Assembly (NCBI RefSeq): GCF_000773685.1
Contig: NZ_JPQO01000167.1
Coordinates: 1-64,000 of the forward strand
Direction: 5' to 3'
DNA length: 64,000 nt
DNA from: Acinetobacter sp. HR7
GTDB lineage: Bacteria; Pseudomonadota; Gammaproteobacteria; Pseudomonadales; Moraxellaceae
How positions within the stretch are numbered: position 1 is the first letter of the stretch; every line of letters starts with the position of its first letter. A program made the position numbers and the translations under genes. The notes under the pieces were generated by a model. The model was not told where the DNA came from. It did no database searches and worked only from the letters and a program-made list of their open reading frames with translations. Below are positions 37,450 through 47,405 of this stretch, piece after piece.

Positions 37450-37947
37450 TTATTCCAGTTCCTGAATAATATTGGGTATTTTCTTAAGATAAATATCACG
37501 TGCAATATCGCCTTGCTGTTCGATGTTATAGCACCAGAATGCTTTTCCCGGAATATAGGTATATTGATAGGGATTATATTTGCCAAAACTTAAAAAATAA
37601 GCGGTCTGTAAAATCGCACCGCGTAGCACCACATTAATACCATGCTGATGCTGGAAAATATGGGTCATCTCATGAATAAATACGGCGCGAAAGCTCGCAT
37701 TCTCTTTGGAATAATCCTCCTTAAAAAGAATATTGCGCACATGCACATAGCCGATCGGTGCCATCAAAATATGTTTCGGTTGCCAGGGCAAGAAAGGATG
37801 ATTCATGACATGCACTTTGCTGTAATCAACCCGGTCACCAAACACTGAAAGGCACATCTGGATTTCACCTTGAGTGAGTGGACGGCATTTAAAGCGATCC
37901 AGTTTGAGCAGTTTGATTAAAAAAGGCAGTAACTTGAGCAACAGCAT
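37450..37947 (-). CDS. Zincin-like putative metallopeptidase
   Basis: A 165-residue protein with a hydrophobic N-terminus (MLLLKLLPFLIKLLKL) and a zinc-peptidase helix FIHEMTHIFQHQHG (H92, E93, H96). A Glu in NIEQQGDIARD about 40 residues later could be the third ligand. It resembles small proteins sometimes annotated as 'vgr-related', but no type VI gene is nearby and I do not assign a role. The N-terminus could be a signal or a membrane anchor. It is divergent from ravA and has no clear ribosome site. Confidence 0.75.
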   Translation of the reverse strand: MLLLKLLPFLIKLLKLDRFKCRPLTQGEIQMCLSVFGDRVDYSKVHVMNHPFLPWQPKHILMAPIGYVHVRNILFKEDYSKENASFRAVFIHEMTHIFQHQHGINVVLRGAILQTAYFLSFGKYNPYQYTYIPGKAFWCYNIEQQGDIARDIYLKKIPNIIQELE

Positions 37948-38085
37948 AGGGCGGTGCAGGGAAATGGGTGAAATATATAGGCAGACCTTAGCATCCTATT
38001 TTTGAGTTGTGCAAGTCAGCTTACATGGTTTCATCCAAACTACTGGAAAGTTACAATGGTTTGATTCCAAACAGGTAGTCCATTT

Positions 38086-39588
38086 ATGAAAGCGCGCATC
38101 CATACTCTCATTTCCGCCATCAGTGCAAATATGTATGAGCGCGAACATATTATCGCCCTGAGCCTGCTGGCAGGTGCAGCGGGCATGAATACCTTTCTGT
38201 ATGGTCATCCGGGGACGGCAAAAAGCCTGATTTCACGTCGTATAGCCTGCGCCTTTGAAGTGGCAGAATATTTTGAATATCTGATGAATCGTTTCAGTAC
38301 GCCGGAAGAAATTTTTGGGCCAGTCTCGATTAAGGCTCTCAAAGAAGACCAGTACATTCGCAAAACCGAGCACTATTTACCCAAAGCGGATTTCGCGTTT
38401 CTGGATGAAATCTGGAAAGCCAGCCCGGCCATTCTGAATACCCTGTTAACGCTGGTGAATGAGCGCATCTTTAAAAATGGCGATATGATTCAGCAGGTGC
38501 CGCTGAAAGTGCTGATGAGTGCCTCCAATGAGATTCCAGAACCGAATCAGGGATTGGATGCATTATATGACCGCTTTATTTTACGCCTGACTGTGCCTCC
38601 GATTGAGCAGGCAACCAATTTTCATGCATTGCTGCAAACCAAGCCGGCACGCGCTAAGCCTGAAGTTGATGAAGCCCTAAAAATTAAAAAACATGAATTG
38701 GCTAAGTGGCGTAATCAGATGCATGAGGTCGAGCTGCCAGCACATGTGCTGGCAGTATTTGATGAGATCAAGCAGCGACTGAATCACAGCTATGAAGATC
38801 ATCAGGTTTATGTTTCAGACCGTCGCTGGCAACGAATTGCCTATCTGGTTAAAGCCGCCGCTTTTTTAAATGAGCGTAGTCAGGTGCAGTTGAATGATCT
38901 ATTTATTCTCAAGCACTGTCTCTGGAATCAGGTGGAAGATGTGCCATTGGTCAATCAGGCTGTAGAGAACGCCATCCTAGAAACGGGTTTGGCTTTTGAA
39001 TCAGAGCTGGAAGCACTAACCATAGAGAAAGAAATGCTGGAGCAGAATATCCTGAACAGCTTTTACTATACCGATGATGTTTATGAAAGCTATTTGATCC
39101 GTGGTAAAGAATATCTACGCGCTGTCACCAATCTGGATCATCACTATAAGGATAAGGTGCTGTATCTGGAACTAAACAAGATGGGGACCAAAAAAGATTT
39201 CTTTGCTGTGGATGAAAGCGGTGAAGAAATCCGTGGTATTGTGTGTAATTTTAACGGATCGCGCATCTGTACCCTGAAAGGGGGCTATTACGGATTAGAG
39301 GAAACCGTTTCGCCTTATATCAAACACAGTAAAGGCACTACACGTAGCAGTGTAGCCAGCGAAGTGCGTATTGATCTGCTGCAGCAACTTAAACAACTGG
39401 AACAGAAACTGCAGGCAGATGTAGTCCGCATTCAGCAACGTTTCAAAACAGAAAGAGCTGCCCTTGATTCACCTTTTGTGCAGGAAGCAGATATTCAGCA
39501 ACTACAACAAGGCATGCAACAACAGCTGGAACGCTATCAGCTGCAGATGCAGGATTGTGCCCGTCTGGAACAGTTATGCAGAAGCTAA
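38086..39588 (+). CDS. ravA: MoxR-family AAA+ ATPase RavA
   Basis: A cytoplasmic AAA+ ATPase that works with the VWA protein ViaA. In E. coli the pair is linked to respiratory complexes and aminoglycoside sensitivity. Walker A is GHPGTAKS (40-47), and Walker B and following are in FAFLDEIWKASPAILNTLL, with a sensor region in VLMSASNEIPEPNQGLDAL. The C-terminus is a coiled-coil-like Gln-rich stretch. The 500 residues match RavA. Its last 13 bases overlap viaA. Confidence 0.93.
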   Translation: MKARIHTLISAISANMYEREHIIALSLLAGAAGMNTFLYGHPGTAKSLISRRIACAFEVAEYFEYLMNRFSTPEEIFGPVSIKALKEDQYIRKTEHYLPKADFAFLDEIWKASPAILNTLLTLVNERIFKNGDMIQQVPLKVLMSASNEIPEPNQGLDALYDRFILRLTVPPIEQATNFHALLQTKPARAKPEVDEALKIKKHELAKWRNQMHEVELPAHVLAVFDEIKQRLNHSYEDHQVYVSDRRWQRIAYLVKAAAFLNERSQVQLNDLFILKHCLWNQVEDVPLVNQAVENAILETGLAFESELEALTIEKEMLEQNILNSFYYTDDVYESYLIRGKEYLRAVTNLDHHYKDKVLYLELNKMGTKKDFFAVDESGEEIRGIVCNFNGSRICTLKGGYYGLEETVSPYIKHSKGTTRSSVASEVRIDLLQQLKQLEQKLQADVVRIQQRFKTERAALDSPFVQEADIQQLQQGMQQQLERYQLQMQDCARLEQLCRS

Positions 39589-41024
39589 ACCTGCGTTCAC
39601 CGTTACAGACACAGCAATCATTAGAAAGGCTGACCGATCAACTATACGATGAACTGCACCAGTCCACACTCAAGCATTGGCTGAATGACCATAAAACGGC
39701 ACAGCGGTTGGATGAAAAAGTGCAGGAGTGGGCCTATCAGGCCAAAAATAATCTGGATGAACAGCATCCTTATCAGGAAGCGCAGCAGCATTTGGAATAT
39801 TGGCTGCAACTAGAGCAGGTTAATGCAGCACAGTTTCAGCAGATGCTGGAGCAATACCAAAGTTTTACTCAGCAAATTGGTCTGCCAGATCTAAGCGATT
39901 TTTGGCAGTATCAGCTGCAACAGGCGAAGCACAGCGTCACTCAGTTGCAGTTCCAGTTGCTGAAAGAAAAATGGCAACGTAAGCTTACGGAAGCGGTAGC
40001 ACATTGGGAGTTTGAACAGCTGGCATTATTGCGGGATGCATTTTTAGAAGAGATAAAAGACTTCTTGGCTTCACTACAAAAAATGTCTCGATATAAGGAT
40101 AGTTTCGGCGCAGATACTGGCATCTTTCTGGATTATTCCAGTGGCAAGCTGACCCAGCAGGATGTCCAGCAGTTTGAGCAGTGGAGTCGCTATCTGGAAG
40201 AAGATGCAGAGCTGATGCGCCTGTGCCGGATGATTGGCTCGGCACAGCCATCCTGTTATCCCCGTAAAAATCTTGCTGCCAAATATGATATTCAGGCACA
40301 GGAACAGATACAACAAGTGGCCCATGAAGAAATCACCGGCATTGCACTGGGACAAGCCTTGAATCTGGCACTACCGAATGAACTGGCATTACTGTCCGAT
40401 CCAGACCTGCAGATTTTATTTGACTTAAAGTTCCTTGAATCCAACCTGATGAGCTTCCATATGCAGGGGCAGCAGTCGGGGCGGGTGATTGAAGATTCTC
40501 GGCATGCCAAGAAAAAGCTTGGGCAGAAAGGGCCGATGATCGTGTGTCTGGATACCAGCGGTTCCATGCATGGTCAGCCGGAGTTGATTTCCAAAGCCAT
40601 TTGCCTATACCTAGGCATTCAGGCGATGCGGGATAAGCGCCCGATGTACCTGATTAATTTCTCTACCAATTTGACGGCACTCAGTTTAAATACCAATACT
40701 GCATTAGACGATCTGATCCATTTCCTCAGTCAGTCCTTTCATGGTGGCACCGATATTATTCCTGTGATGGAGCATGCAGTCGAGATGCTGGAACGGCCGG
40801 AATTTCAAAATGCCGATGTCGCCGTGATTTCTGACTTTATTATGGGGCAGCTCAGTCCAGAGCTGATGGAAAAAATTGATCTGCAGAAGCAGCAGGGCGC
40901 TGGCTTTTATGGAGTCGCGATTGGAGGTTTTCGCTTTGATCATCTCGATAAAGGATTGTTTGATCATCAGTGGATTTACCAGTCCAGTACCGGAAAAGTG
41001 ATTGAATTGGAGCCGAATGCATAA
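39576..41024 (+). CDS. viaA: VWA-domain protein ViaA
   Basis: Partner of RavA. The N-terminal two thirds are helical and Gln-rich. The C-terminal von Willebrand A domain carries the metal-ion site DTSGSMHG (near 325) plus GGTDIIP for the Thr ligand. ATG 39576 has GGA 6 nt upstream and overlaps ravA by 13 nt, implying translational coupling. The frame opens to 39555, but that start lacks support. A strong terminator follows. Confidence 0.92.
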   Translation: MQKLNLRSPLQTQQSLERLTDQLYDELHQSTLKHWLNDHKTAQRLDEKVQEWAYQAKNNLDEQHPYQEAQQHLEYWLQLEQVNAAQFQQMLEQYQSFTQQIGLPDLSDFWQYQLQQAKHSVTQLQFQLLKEKWQRKLTEAVAHWEFEQLALLRDAFLEEIKDFLASLQKMSRYKDSFGADTGIFLDYSSGKLTQQDVQQFEQWSRYLEEDAELMRLCRMIGSAQPSCYPRKNLAAKYDIQAQEQIQQVAHEEITGIALGQALNLALPNELALLSDPDLQILFDLKFLESNLMSFHMQGQQSGRVIEDSRHAKKKLGQKGPMIVCLDTSGSMHGQPELISKAICLYLGIQAMRDKRPMYLINFSTNLTALSLNTNTALDDLIHFLSQSFHGGTDIIPVMEHAVEMLERPEFQNADVAVISDFIMGQLSPELMEKIDLQKQQGAGFYGVAIGGFRFDHLDKGLFDHQWIYQSSTGKVIELEPNA

Positions 41025-41077
41025 GGTTTTTTTAGCGAGAGCTCATCTCTGATAGGATTTTAATTTTATTAGTCATA

Positions 41078-41105
41078 AAAAAACCGCCCGAAGGGGCGGT
41101 TTTTT
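41078..41105. terminator. Bidirectional terminator between viaA and gltA
   Basis: AAAAAACCGCCC (41078-41089) pairs with GGGCGGTTTTTT (41094-41105) around gaag. Confidence 0.93.
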
Positions 41106-41127
41106 GGGTCTTTCGACGCGTACCGGA

Positions 41128-42402
41128 TTAACGGTTGATGTCGCGTTGAGTTTCGCCAGTGTAAAGCTGACGAGGACGACCGATTTTGTAAGGTGCGCTG
41201 TGCATTTCTAACCAGTGGCTGATCCAACCCACTGTACGTGCAAGAGCGAAGATTACAGTAAACATTTCTGTTGGGATACCAATCGCTTTAAGGATGATAC
41301 CTGAGTAGAAGTCTACGTTAGGGTACAGGTTACGTTTGATGAAGTATTCGTCAGAAAGTGCAATACGTTCAAGTTCCATAGCCAGTGCAAGCTGTGGATC
41401 GTTGATACCAAGTGCAGTTAACACTTCGTCGCAAGTTTCTTTCATTACTTTCGCACGTGGGTCAAAGTTTTTGTACACACGGTGACCGAAGCCCATGAGT
41501 TTAACTTCTTTAGTTTTCACTTTTTCCATGAACGGAGCAACGTTCTCTACAGTGCCGATTTCATCCAGCATCTTAAGAACAGCTTCGTTCGCACCACCGT
41601 GTGCAGGACCCCATAGCGCAGCAATACCAGCAGCGATACATGCATATGGGTTAGCACCAGTAGAACCCGCTAGACGTACTGTAGAAGTAGACGCGTTTTG
41701 TTCGTGGTCAGCATGAAGCGTAAAGATACGGTCCATTGCTTTCGCAAGAATTGGATTAACTTTGTAGTCACGGTCTGCTGGAGTAGCAAACATCATGTAC
41801 AGGAAGTTTTCAGCGTAGCTTAAGTCGTTACGTGGGTAAACGAATGGTTGACCAACTGTATATTTGTAAGTCCAAGCAGCCAGAGTAGGGACTTTAGCGA
41901 TCAGACGGATTGCAGTGATTTCACGGTGGTCAATGTTTTCGATGTCCAGGCTGTTGTGATAGAACGCAGAAAGCGCACCAACCACACCACACATGATCGC
42001 CATAGGGTGAGCGTCACGACGGAAACCATTGAAGAAGCGGCTAACTTGGTCGTGAACCATAGTGTGGTTACGAACTTTAGAGTCGAACTCAGCTTTTTGT
42101 TCAGCAGTTGGAAGCTCGCCATTTAACAACAGGTAGCAAGTTTCTAGGTAGTCTGCTTTAGTTGCTAACTGGTCGATTGGGTAACCACGGTGTAAAAGAA
42201 CGCCTTTACCGCCATCGATGAATGTGATTTTAGATTCGCACGCCGCTGTAGACACGAAACCAGGATCAAAAGTAAAGTGACCTGCAGCCAATACATCTTT
42301 AACGTCGATTACATCTGGGCCCAATGTGCCGCTGTAAATTGGTAGTTCAATTTGTTTGCCATCAAGCTGTAAAACGGCTTTCTTGCCAGTTGCTTCAGAC
42401 AT
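41128..42402 (-). CDS. gltA: Citrate synthase (type II, hexameric form)
   Basis: Condenses acetyl-CoA with oxaloacetate at the entry to the TCA cycle. The 424 residues match the Gram-negative allosteric enzyme. The catalytic region [16 protein letters not shown] holds one His, [14 protein letters not shown] a second, and the Asp lies in NVDFYSGI. It is transcribed leftward, facing away from the sdh operon, from a promoter about 90 bp upstream. Confidence 0.98.
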   Translation of the reverse strand: MSEATGKKAVLQLDGKQIELPIYSGTLGPDVIDVKDVLAAGHFTFDPGFVSTAACESKITFIDGGKGVLLHRGYPIDQLATKADYLETCYLLLNGELPTAEQKAEFDSKVRNHTMVHDQVSRFFNGFRRDAHPMAIMCGVVGALSAFYHNSLDIENIDHREITAIRLIAKVPTLAAWTYKYTVGQPFVYPRNDLSYAENFLYMMFATPADRDYKVNPILAKAMDRIFTLHADHEQNASTSTVRLAGSTGANPYACIAAGIAALWGPAHGGANEAVLKMLDEIGTVENVAPFMEKVKTKEVKLMGFGHRVYKNFDPRAKVMKETCDEVLTALGINDPQLALAMELERIALSDEYFIKRNLYPNVDFYSGIILKAIGIPTEMFTVIFALARTVGWISHWLEMHSAPYKIGRPRQLYTGETQRDINR

Positions 42403-42491
42403 TCAATAGATCTCCTGTCCTGGTGAATGTTTATCCGAGTTGTCTATCAATCTTTTAATGCACAAAACGGACGGATCAAAAAATTGCTATA

Positions 42492-42519
42492 AGATTAGTG
42501 AGTACTGAAATTTTGTCAA
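42492..42519 (-). promoter_or_regulatory. Sigma70-like promoter of gltA
   Basis: On the minus strand: TTGACA (42519-42514), 16 bp, TAATCT (42497-42492), about 90 bp before the gltA ATG. Confidence 0.6.
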
Positions 42520-43287
42520 TTATACTTATGGATAAAAAATGACATTACACAGTGGTTTAGTCACATAATCTCTGTATAAAGCTTTCATGAAAATCACAGC
42601 ATCAACGCGGTATAATAAGGTAAAAATATCTTTAGGTGCAGAAAAAAAACATTGTTTGTAGCAATAATCATCATCGTTTAATCGTAAAAAAATGTTTATA
42701 AATCCAGCTTTCAGATGAGAACCCTTCGCAAAACTATATAAATTTCGCGACTTAGCTAACTTTTAAAGTCTTGTTGTTTTTGTTCAGTTTTATAATTAAA
42801 AGCGCTTAACACTTTTCATTAAAATGATTGTTTGGTTAAAAAATGACTGATTTGGAACAGCCATAATATTGTGTGAAGATATATTTGTGAGATTTTTGTC
42901 ACATTTTTATTAATTAAAGAGCAGAGGGGAATTAATAAGATGGTGGACTCAATTAAATAAGGTTAAATATCATCGAATACGTCAGCAAAATATTTAGACT
43001 CAAATGGTATCCTTCCTTATATATAAGATGTACCAGATTAAAAGAAGTATTGGCTTATTTGAGTGATATTTTCAATGGCTTACTTAAGTGGTTGAATCTT
43101 CTCCTTTAGTCTAAAGTATAGACAATATTGTTAACTATATATACTGCACTGATTTGATCAGGTTTATTTTTAAAAAACAAAGAAATAAACATCATACGCT
43201 AACTATTTGAAAGGGCGGGAATTGCACTTTTAATTGTTAATGATTCTTATTTAAATATTTTTTAGTGAAAAAGCGAAATAGAGTTGT
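42520..43287. other. AT-rich non-coding region between gltA and sdhC
   Basis: The divergent gap is 1 kb in all. It has no ORF above 60 codons and no clear RNA gene. It contains the TGTGA/TCACA site at 42886-42903 and otherwise very AT-rich DNA. Confidence 0.6.
42886..42903. promoter_or_regulatory. TGTGA-N8-TCACA inverted repeat (possible regulator site)
   Basis: TGTGAGATTTTTGTCACA has perfect 5-bp arms with an 8-bp spacer. CRP/Vfr sites have the same half-sites but a 6-bp spacer, so the match is imperfect. Confidence 0.3.
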
Positions 43288-43316
43288 TTGTGTTTTAATA
43301 TTTAGCGTTTTATAAT
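43288..43316 (+). promoter_or_regulatory. Candidate promoter of the sdh operon
   Basis: TTGTGT (43288-43293), 17 bp, TATAAT (43311-43316), about 108 bp before sdhC. Confidence 0.55.
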
Positions 43317-43423
43317 TCAGTGTCGTTTTATGTTTAGGCATGTATTTGTCTAATAATGCCAGCTTTCCTTCGAATTAATTCCAACAAACTCCGGATGGAG
43401 TTTTTAACTACAGGATGCCCGCT

Positions 43424-43813
43424 GTGAAAAGCAACAGACCTGTCAATTTGTCCATGGGTCAAGTTTTAGAAGTAAACTTAAAATCACCTGTGGCTATTGC
43501 ATCAATTCTACACCGTCTTTCGGGTGTAATCGTATTTTTACTCGTACCGGTCCTTCTATGGATTTTAGACAAATCATTGTCTTCACCTGAAGGTTTTGCA
43601 CAAGTGCAAGAAATCTTTAATGGTTTCATTGTCCGCTTCGTTGTATGGGTATTTGTAGCCGGCTTAATTTATCATTTGTTCACTGGTATTAAGCACTTAC
43701 TGGCAGATATCGGCGTTGCAGAGGAACTGCAAAGCGGTCGTACTGCAGCTACTATTTCATTAATCTTGTCTGCTATCGGTATCGTTGCAGCATTTGTATG
43801 GATCGTACTCTAA
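43424..43813 (+). CDS. sdhC: Succinate dehydrogenase cytochrome b556 subunit
   Basis: Membrane anchor of complex II, binding heme b and quinone together with SdhD. It has three transmembrane helices, with the quinone/heme region SILHRLSGVIVFLL and a heme-ligand His candidate in YHLFTGIKHLLAD. I chose GTG 43424 (MKSNRPVNLS) because AGGA lies 8 nt upstream. The in-frame ATG at 43415 lacks a usable site. The stop overlaps the sdhD start (TAATG). Confidence 0.92.
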   Translation: MKSNRPVNLSMGQVLEVNLKSPVAIASILHRLSGVIVFLLVPVLLWILDKSLSSPEGFAQVQEIFNGFIVRFVVWVFVAGLIYHLFTGIKHLLADIGVAEELQSGRTAATISLILSAIGIVAAFVWIVL

Positions 43814-44178
43814 TGAAAAGTGCTACTGGTTTAACAGGTTCAGGTTCTCGTGATTGGTTTATCCAACGCATTAGTGCTGTAGTTTTAGCTGTTTATACCG
43901 TTGTGGTATTGGGTTGGATCCTACTGAATGGTGGTTTCAACTTCGAGCAATGGTACGGCTTTATGATGACATTACCAATGAAGATTATGTCTTTATTGGC
44001 AGTCTTATCTCTTGTTGCGCATGCTTGGATCGGTATGTGGCAGGTATTCACTGACTATGTGACTACTCGTCAAATGGGTCCATCGGCTTCAGGTTTACGC
44101 CTTGTACTGACTTCAGCAGTGATCATTGCTGTATTTGCATATGCAATCTGGGCTATCCGGATTTTTTGGGCGAATTGA
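43813..44178 (+). CDS. sdhD: Succinate dehydrogenase membrane anchor subunit
   Basis: Second membrane anchor of complex II, 121 residues with three helices. RDWFIQRISAVVLAVYT precedes helix 1, and the heme-ligand His is likely in LVAHAWIGMWQVFTDY. ATG 43813 overlaps the sdhC stop by one base. A start at 43798 is open but would overlap sdhC more. It lies 12 nt before sdhA. Confidence 0.93.
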   Translation: MKSATGLTGSGSRDWFIQRISAVVLAVYTVVVLGWILLNGGFNFEQWYGFMMTLPMKIMSLLAVLSLVAHAWIGMWQVFTDYVTTRQMGPSASGLRLVLTSAVIIAVFAYAIWAIRIFWAN

Positions 44179-44190
44179 TAGGAAACAATC

Positions 44191-46086
44191 ATGGGCGCTA
44201 TAACCCCTAAAGAAGACTACACAAATATTCCACATTTAACTTTCGACGCAGTGATTGTCGGTGGTGGTGGTTCAGGTATGCGTGCTTCTTACCAACTTGC
44301 TCAAGCTGGTTTGAAAGTTGCTGTACTGACTAAAGTATTCCCAACACGTTCTCATACTGTGGCTGCACAGGGTGGTATTGGTGCATCTCTTGGTAACATG
44401 CAAGAAGATAACTGGCACTACCACTTCTATGACACTGTTAAAGGTTCTGACTGGTTAGGTGACCAAGACGCAATTGAGTTCATGACTCGTGAAGCGCCAC
44501 AAGTTGTTTATGAACTTGAACACCTAGGTATGCCATTTGACCGTAACGCAGACGGTACAATCTACCAGCGTCCATTCGGTGGTCACTCTGCAAACTACGG
44601 TGAAAAAGCGGTTCCACGTGCATGTGCTGCTGCCGACCGTACAGGTCACGCACTGCTTCACACGCTGTACCAAAGCAACGTGAAAATGGGTACTCAATTC
44701 TTCGTCGAATGGATCGCGCTTGACCTGATCCGTAACGAAGCAGGCGATGTCCTTGGTGTGACAGCGATCGACCAAGAAACTGGTAAAATCGCAGTATTCC
44801 AAGCGAAAGCAACATTGTTTGCTACTGGTGGTGCTGGTCGTGTGTACCGTGCATCGACTAACGCTTATATCAACACTGGTGACGGTCTTGGTATGGCGGC
44901 TCGTGCTGGTATTCCACTGCAAGATATGGAATTCTGGCAATTCCACCCTACAGGTGTTGCGGGCGCAGGCGTACTGTTAACTGAAGGTTGTCGTGGTGAA
45001 GGTGCGATCCTTCGTAACAAAGACGGCGAACCGTTTATGGAACGTTATGCACCAACTTTGAAAGACTTGGCTCCTCGTGACTTCGTATCACGTTCAATGG
45101 ACCAGGAAATCAAAGAAGGTCGTGGTTGTGGTCCTAAAGGCGACTATATCCTGCTGGATATGACTCACCTGGGTGCTGAAACCATCATGAAACGTCTGCC
45201 ATCTGTATTCGAGATTGGTAAGAAATTCGCGAACGTTGACATCACCAAAGAGCCAATTCCTGTAGTACCTACAATTCACTATCAAATGGGTGGTATTCCG
45301 ACTAACATCCATGGTCAGGTTGTAGTACCAGAAGGCAATGAAACTGCTCCTCTAGTGACTCATTACGATAAAAACACAGATACTTATACTGTGAATACTG
45401 ATCGTAACTTCACTAAACCAGTGAAAGGTTTCTACGCAATTGGTGAATGTTCATGTGTATCTGTACACGGTGCAAACCGTCTGGGTACAAACTCTCTGCT
45501 TGACCTTGTTGTATTTGGTAAAGCAGCTGGTGAACACATCATCGACTACGTGACTAAACACCACGGTGATGAGTACGCGCCACTTCCTACAACTGTACTT
45601 GAGAAAACACTTGAGCGTGTTCGTAAACTTGACGAATCTACTTCAGGTGAAAATGCTCAAGAAGTTGCTGACGCAATCCGTGACATCGTTCAAGACCACG
45701 CTGGTGTATTCCGTACAACTGCGCTGCTTGAAGAAGGTGTTAAACAGATTCTTGCGCTGGAATCACGTGTTCGCAACATCCACCTGAAAGACAAATCTAA
45801 AGTCTTCAACACGGCACGTATCGAAGCGCTTGAAGTTGAAAACTTATACGAAGTAGCGAAAGCAACTCTGATTTCTGCTGCTGCCCGTAAAGAATGTCGT
45901 GGTGCACATACGGTTGTTGATTTCGAATTGCCACCTGATCACCCAGAATACCCATACGGTCGTCGCGATGATGAGTGGATGAAGCACACATTATGGTTCT
46001 CTGCTGACAACCATCTTGAGTACAAGCCAGTTCGCTACAAACCTTTATCGGTTGATGCCATTCCACCGAAACCACGTACATTCTAA
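44191..46086 (+). CDS. sdhA: Succinate dehydrogenase flavoprotein subunit
   Basis: Oxidises succinate to fumarate with covalent FAD. The N-terminal dinucleotide fold is VIVGGGGSGMRASYQLA, the covalent flavin His is in TRSHTVAAQGGI, and the substrate-side Arg/His occur in HGANRLGTNSLLDLVVFG. Length 631, slightly longer than E. coli SdhA. GGAAA lies upstream. The coding sequence uses codons typical of strongly expressed genes. Confidence 0.98.
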   Translation: MGAITPKEDYTNIPHLTFDAVIVGGGGSGMRASYQLAQAGLKVAVLTKVFPTRSHTVAAQGGIGASLGNMQEDNWHYHFYDTVKGSDWLGDQDAIEFMTREAPQVVYELEHLGMPFDRNADGTIYQRPFGGHSANYGEKAVPRACAAADRTGHALLHTLYQSNVKMGTQFFVEWIALDLIRNEAGDVLGVTAIDQETGKIAVFQAKATLFATGGAGRVYRASTNAYINTGDGLGMAARAGIPLQDMEFWQFHPTGVAGAGVLLTEGCRGEGAILRNKDGEPFMERYAPTLKDLAPRDFVSRSMDQEIKEGRGCGPKGDYILLDMTHLGAETIMKRLPSVFEIGKKFANVDITKEPIPVVPTIHYQMGGIPTNIHGQVVVPEGNETAPLVTHYDKNTDTYTVNTDRNFTKPVKGFYAIGECSCVSVHGANRLGTNSLLDLVVFGKAAGEHIIDYVTKHHGDEYAPLPTTVLEKTLERVRKLDESTSGENAQEVADAIRDIVQDHAGVFRTTALLEEGVKQILALESRVRNIHLKDKSKVFNTARIEALEVENLYEVAKATLISAAARKECRGAHTVVDFELPPDHPEYPYGRRDDEWMKHTLWFSADNHLEYKPVRYKPLSVDAIPPKPRTF

Positions 46087-46100
46087 TTAGGAGATGTGAG

Positions 46101-46811
46101 ATGAGTAGAGGTACTCGTACATTTAATATCTACCGCTACGATCCTGATAAGGATGCAGCACCATACATGCAAACTTTCAAGCTTGAGTTGACTGACAAGC
46201 ACCGTATGTTGCTTGATGCACTTCTAGCATTGAAAGTACAAGATGAAACTTTGACGTTCCGTCGTTCATGTCGTGAAGGTATTTGTGGTTCTGATGGTGT
46301 AAACATCAATGGTAAAAACGGTCTTGCATGTCTGCAAAACCTGAATGATTTGCCAGAAACCATTACAATCCGTCCGCTGCCAGGTCTTCCAGTAATCAAA
46401 GACCTTGTAGTTGATATGAACCAGTTCTATGATCAGTACAACAAAATTCACCCGTTCTTGATCAACAACCAGCCTGCGCCGCCTAAAGAGCGTCTGCAGT
46501 CTCCTGAAGAACGTGAACACCTGAATGGTCTGTACGAATGTATTCTATGTGCATGTTGTTCAACTTCATGCCCATCATTCTGGTGGAACCCGGACAAATT
46601 CCTGGGTCCTTCAGCATTGTTGAATGCATACCGTTTCATCATCGATTCACGTGATACAGCGACTCAAGAGCGTCTGGCTCGTCTTGACGACCCATTCTCT
46701 CTGTTCCGTTGTAAAGGAATCATGAACTGTGTATCTGTATGTCCTAAAGGCCTGAACCCTACTAAAGCAATTGGTCACATCCGTAATATGCTTCTAGATA
46801 TGGCTGGCTAA
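46101..46811 (+). CDS. sdhB: Succinate dehydrogenase iron-sulfur subunit
   Basis: Carries electrons from FAD to quinone through three clusters. The [2Fe-2S] site is CREGICGSDGVNINGKNGLAC (split as CREGICGSDG and C at the end), [4Fe-4S] is CILCACCSTSCP, and [3Fe-4S] is CKGIMNCVSVCPKGLNP. The 236 residues match. AGGAG lies before ATG 46101. The operon ends here with a strong terminator. Confidence 0.98.
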   Translation: MSRGTRTFNIYRYDPDKDAAPYMQTFKLELTDKHRMLLDALLALKVQDETLTFRRSCREGICGSDGVNINGKNGLACLQNLNDLPETITIRPLPGLPVIKDLVVDMNQFYDQYNKIHPFLINNQPAPPKERLQSPEEREHLNGLYECILCACCSTSCPSFWWNPDKFLGPSALLNAYRFIIDSRDTATQERLARLDDPFSLFRCKGIMNCVSVCPKGLNPTKAIGHIRNMLLDMAG

Positions 46812-46836
46812 TCCAGACTGCATATAACAGTTTGTC

Positions 46837-46864
46837 AAAAAGCACACCACTTGGTGTGCTTTTT
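46837..46864 (+). terminator. Terminator of sdhCDAB
   Basis: AAAAAGCACACC (46837-46848) pairs with GGTGTGCTTTTT (46853-46864). It separates sdh from suc transcription. Confidence 0.92.
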
Positions 46865-47323
46865 GCTTTATAGGGGCACGTAAAATGACAGGTGAAGTGG
46901 AAAGCTGGTGTTTTCAGTATTCTGTCTTATGCAATAGGGCGGGGTGATGCGCTATTTCAGAGCATACTGCTCAACTTTGTGCACTCATTTGATCGGATTC
47001 GATTTATTTAGGGGTTTTAGGGGGAAATCTGACCTGAAAATGTTGCGTAATAATGTTATTATATAACGCATTATTTTGAAGGGAGTGGATTGGAAAATTT
47101 ACTCTCTTTTTGTTTATCAATGGGATGTAGAACTTTAGTCGGTTTCTCATTTAAATCCACTTATGATAGAGTAATTCCAGGGTGGTGTATTTGACTAAAA
47201 AATATACGTTTCTTGTCAAAAAAATCAATTGATTAGTCGAGATCGTGTTAGCATTTAGCGTACAAGCATATTTAAAAAAGAGTCTTTCTACGTACATTTT
47301 TTAAACATGGGAAGAGGGACACT

Positions 47324-47333
47324 TGGTATATAA
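47324..47333 (+). promoter_or_regulatory. Candidate extended -10 for sucA
   Basis: TGGTATATAA fits the TGnTATAAT extended -10 pattern. No -35 is evident. It would give a leader of about 270 nt carrying the structures at 47406-47558. Confidence 0.35.
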
Positions 47334-47405
47334 ATGTATGGTGGAGTCGCTTTAGAAAAAATTAGGCTTAAATCGTTGTTTTTTCTAAGTCGATTTGCAA
47401 AAAAT

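Noticed and set aside
37359-37586. 75-codon minus-strand frame overlapping the zincin gene
   Set aside because: It overlaps the better-supported zincin frame in another register and has no motif.
42886-42903. Calling TGTGA-N8-TCACA a CRP site
   Set aside because: The half-sites fit but the spacer is 8 instead of 6 bp, so I list it only as an inverted repeat of unknown binder.
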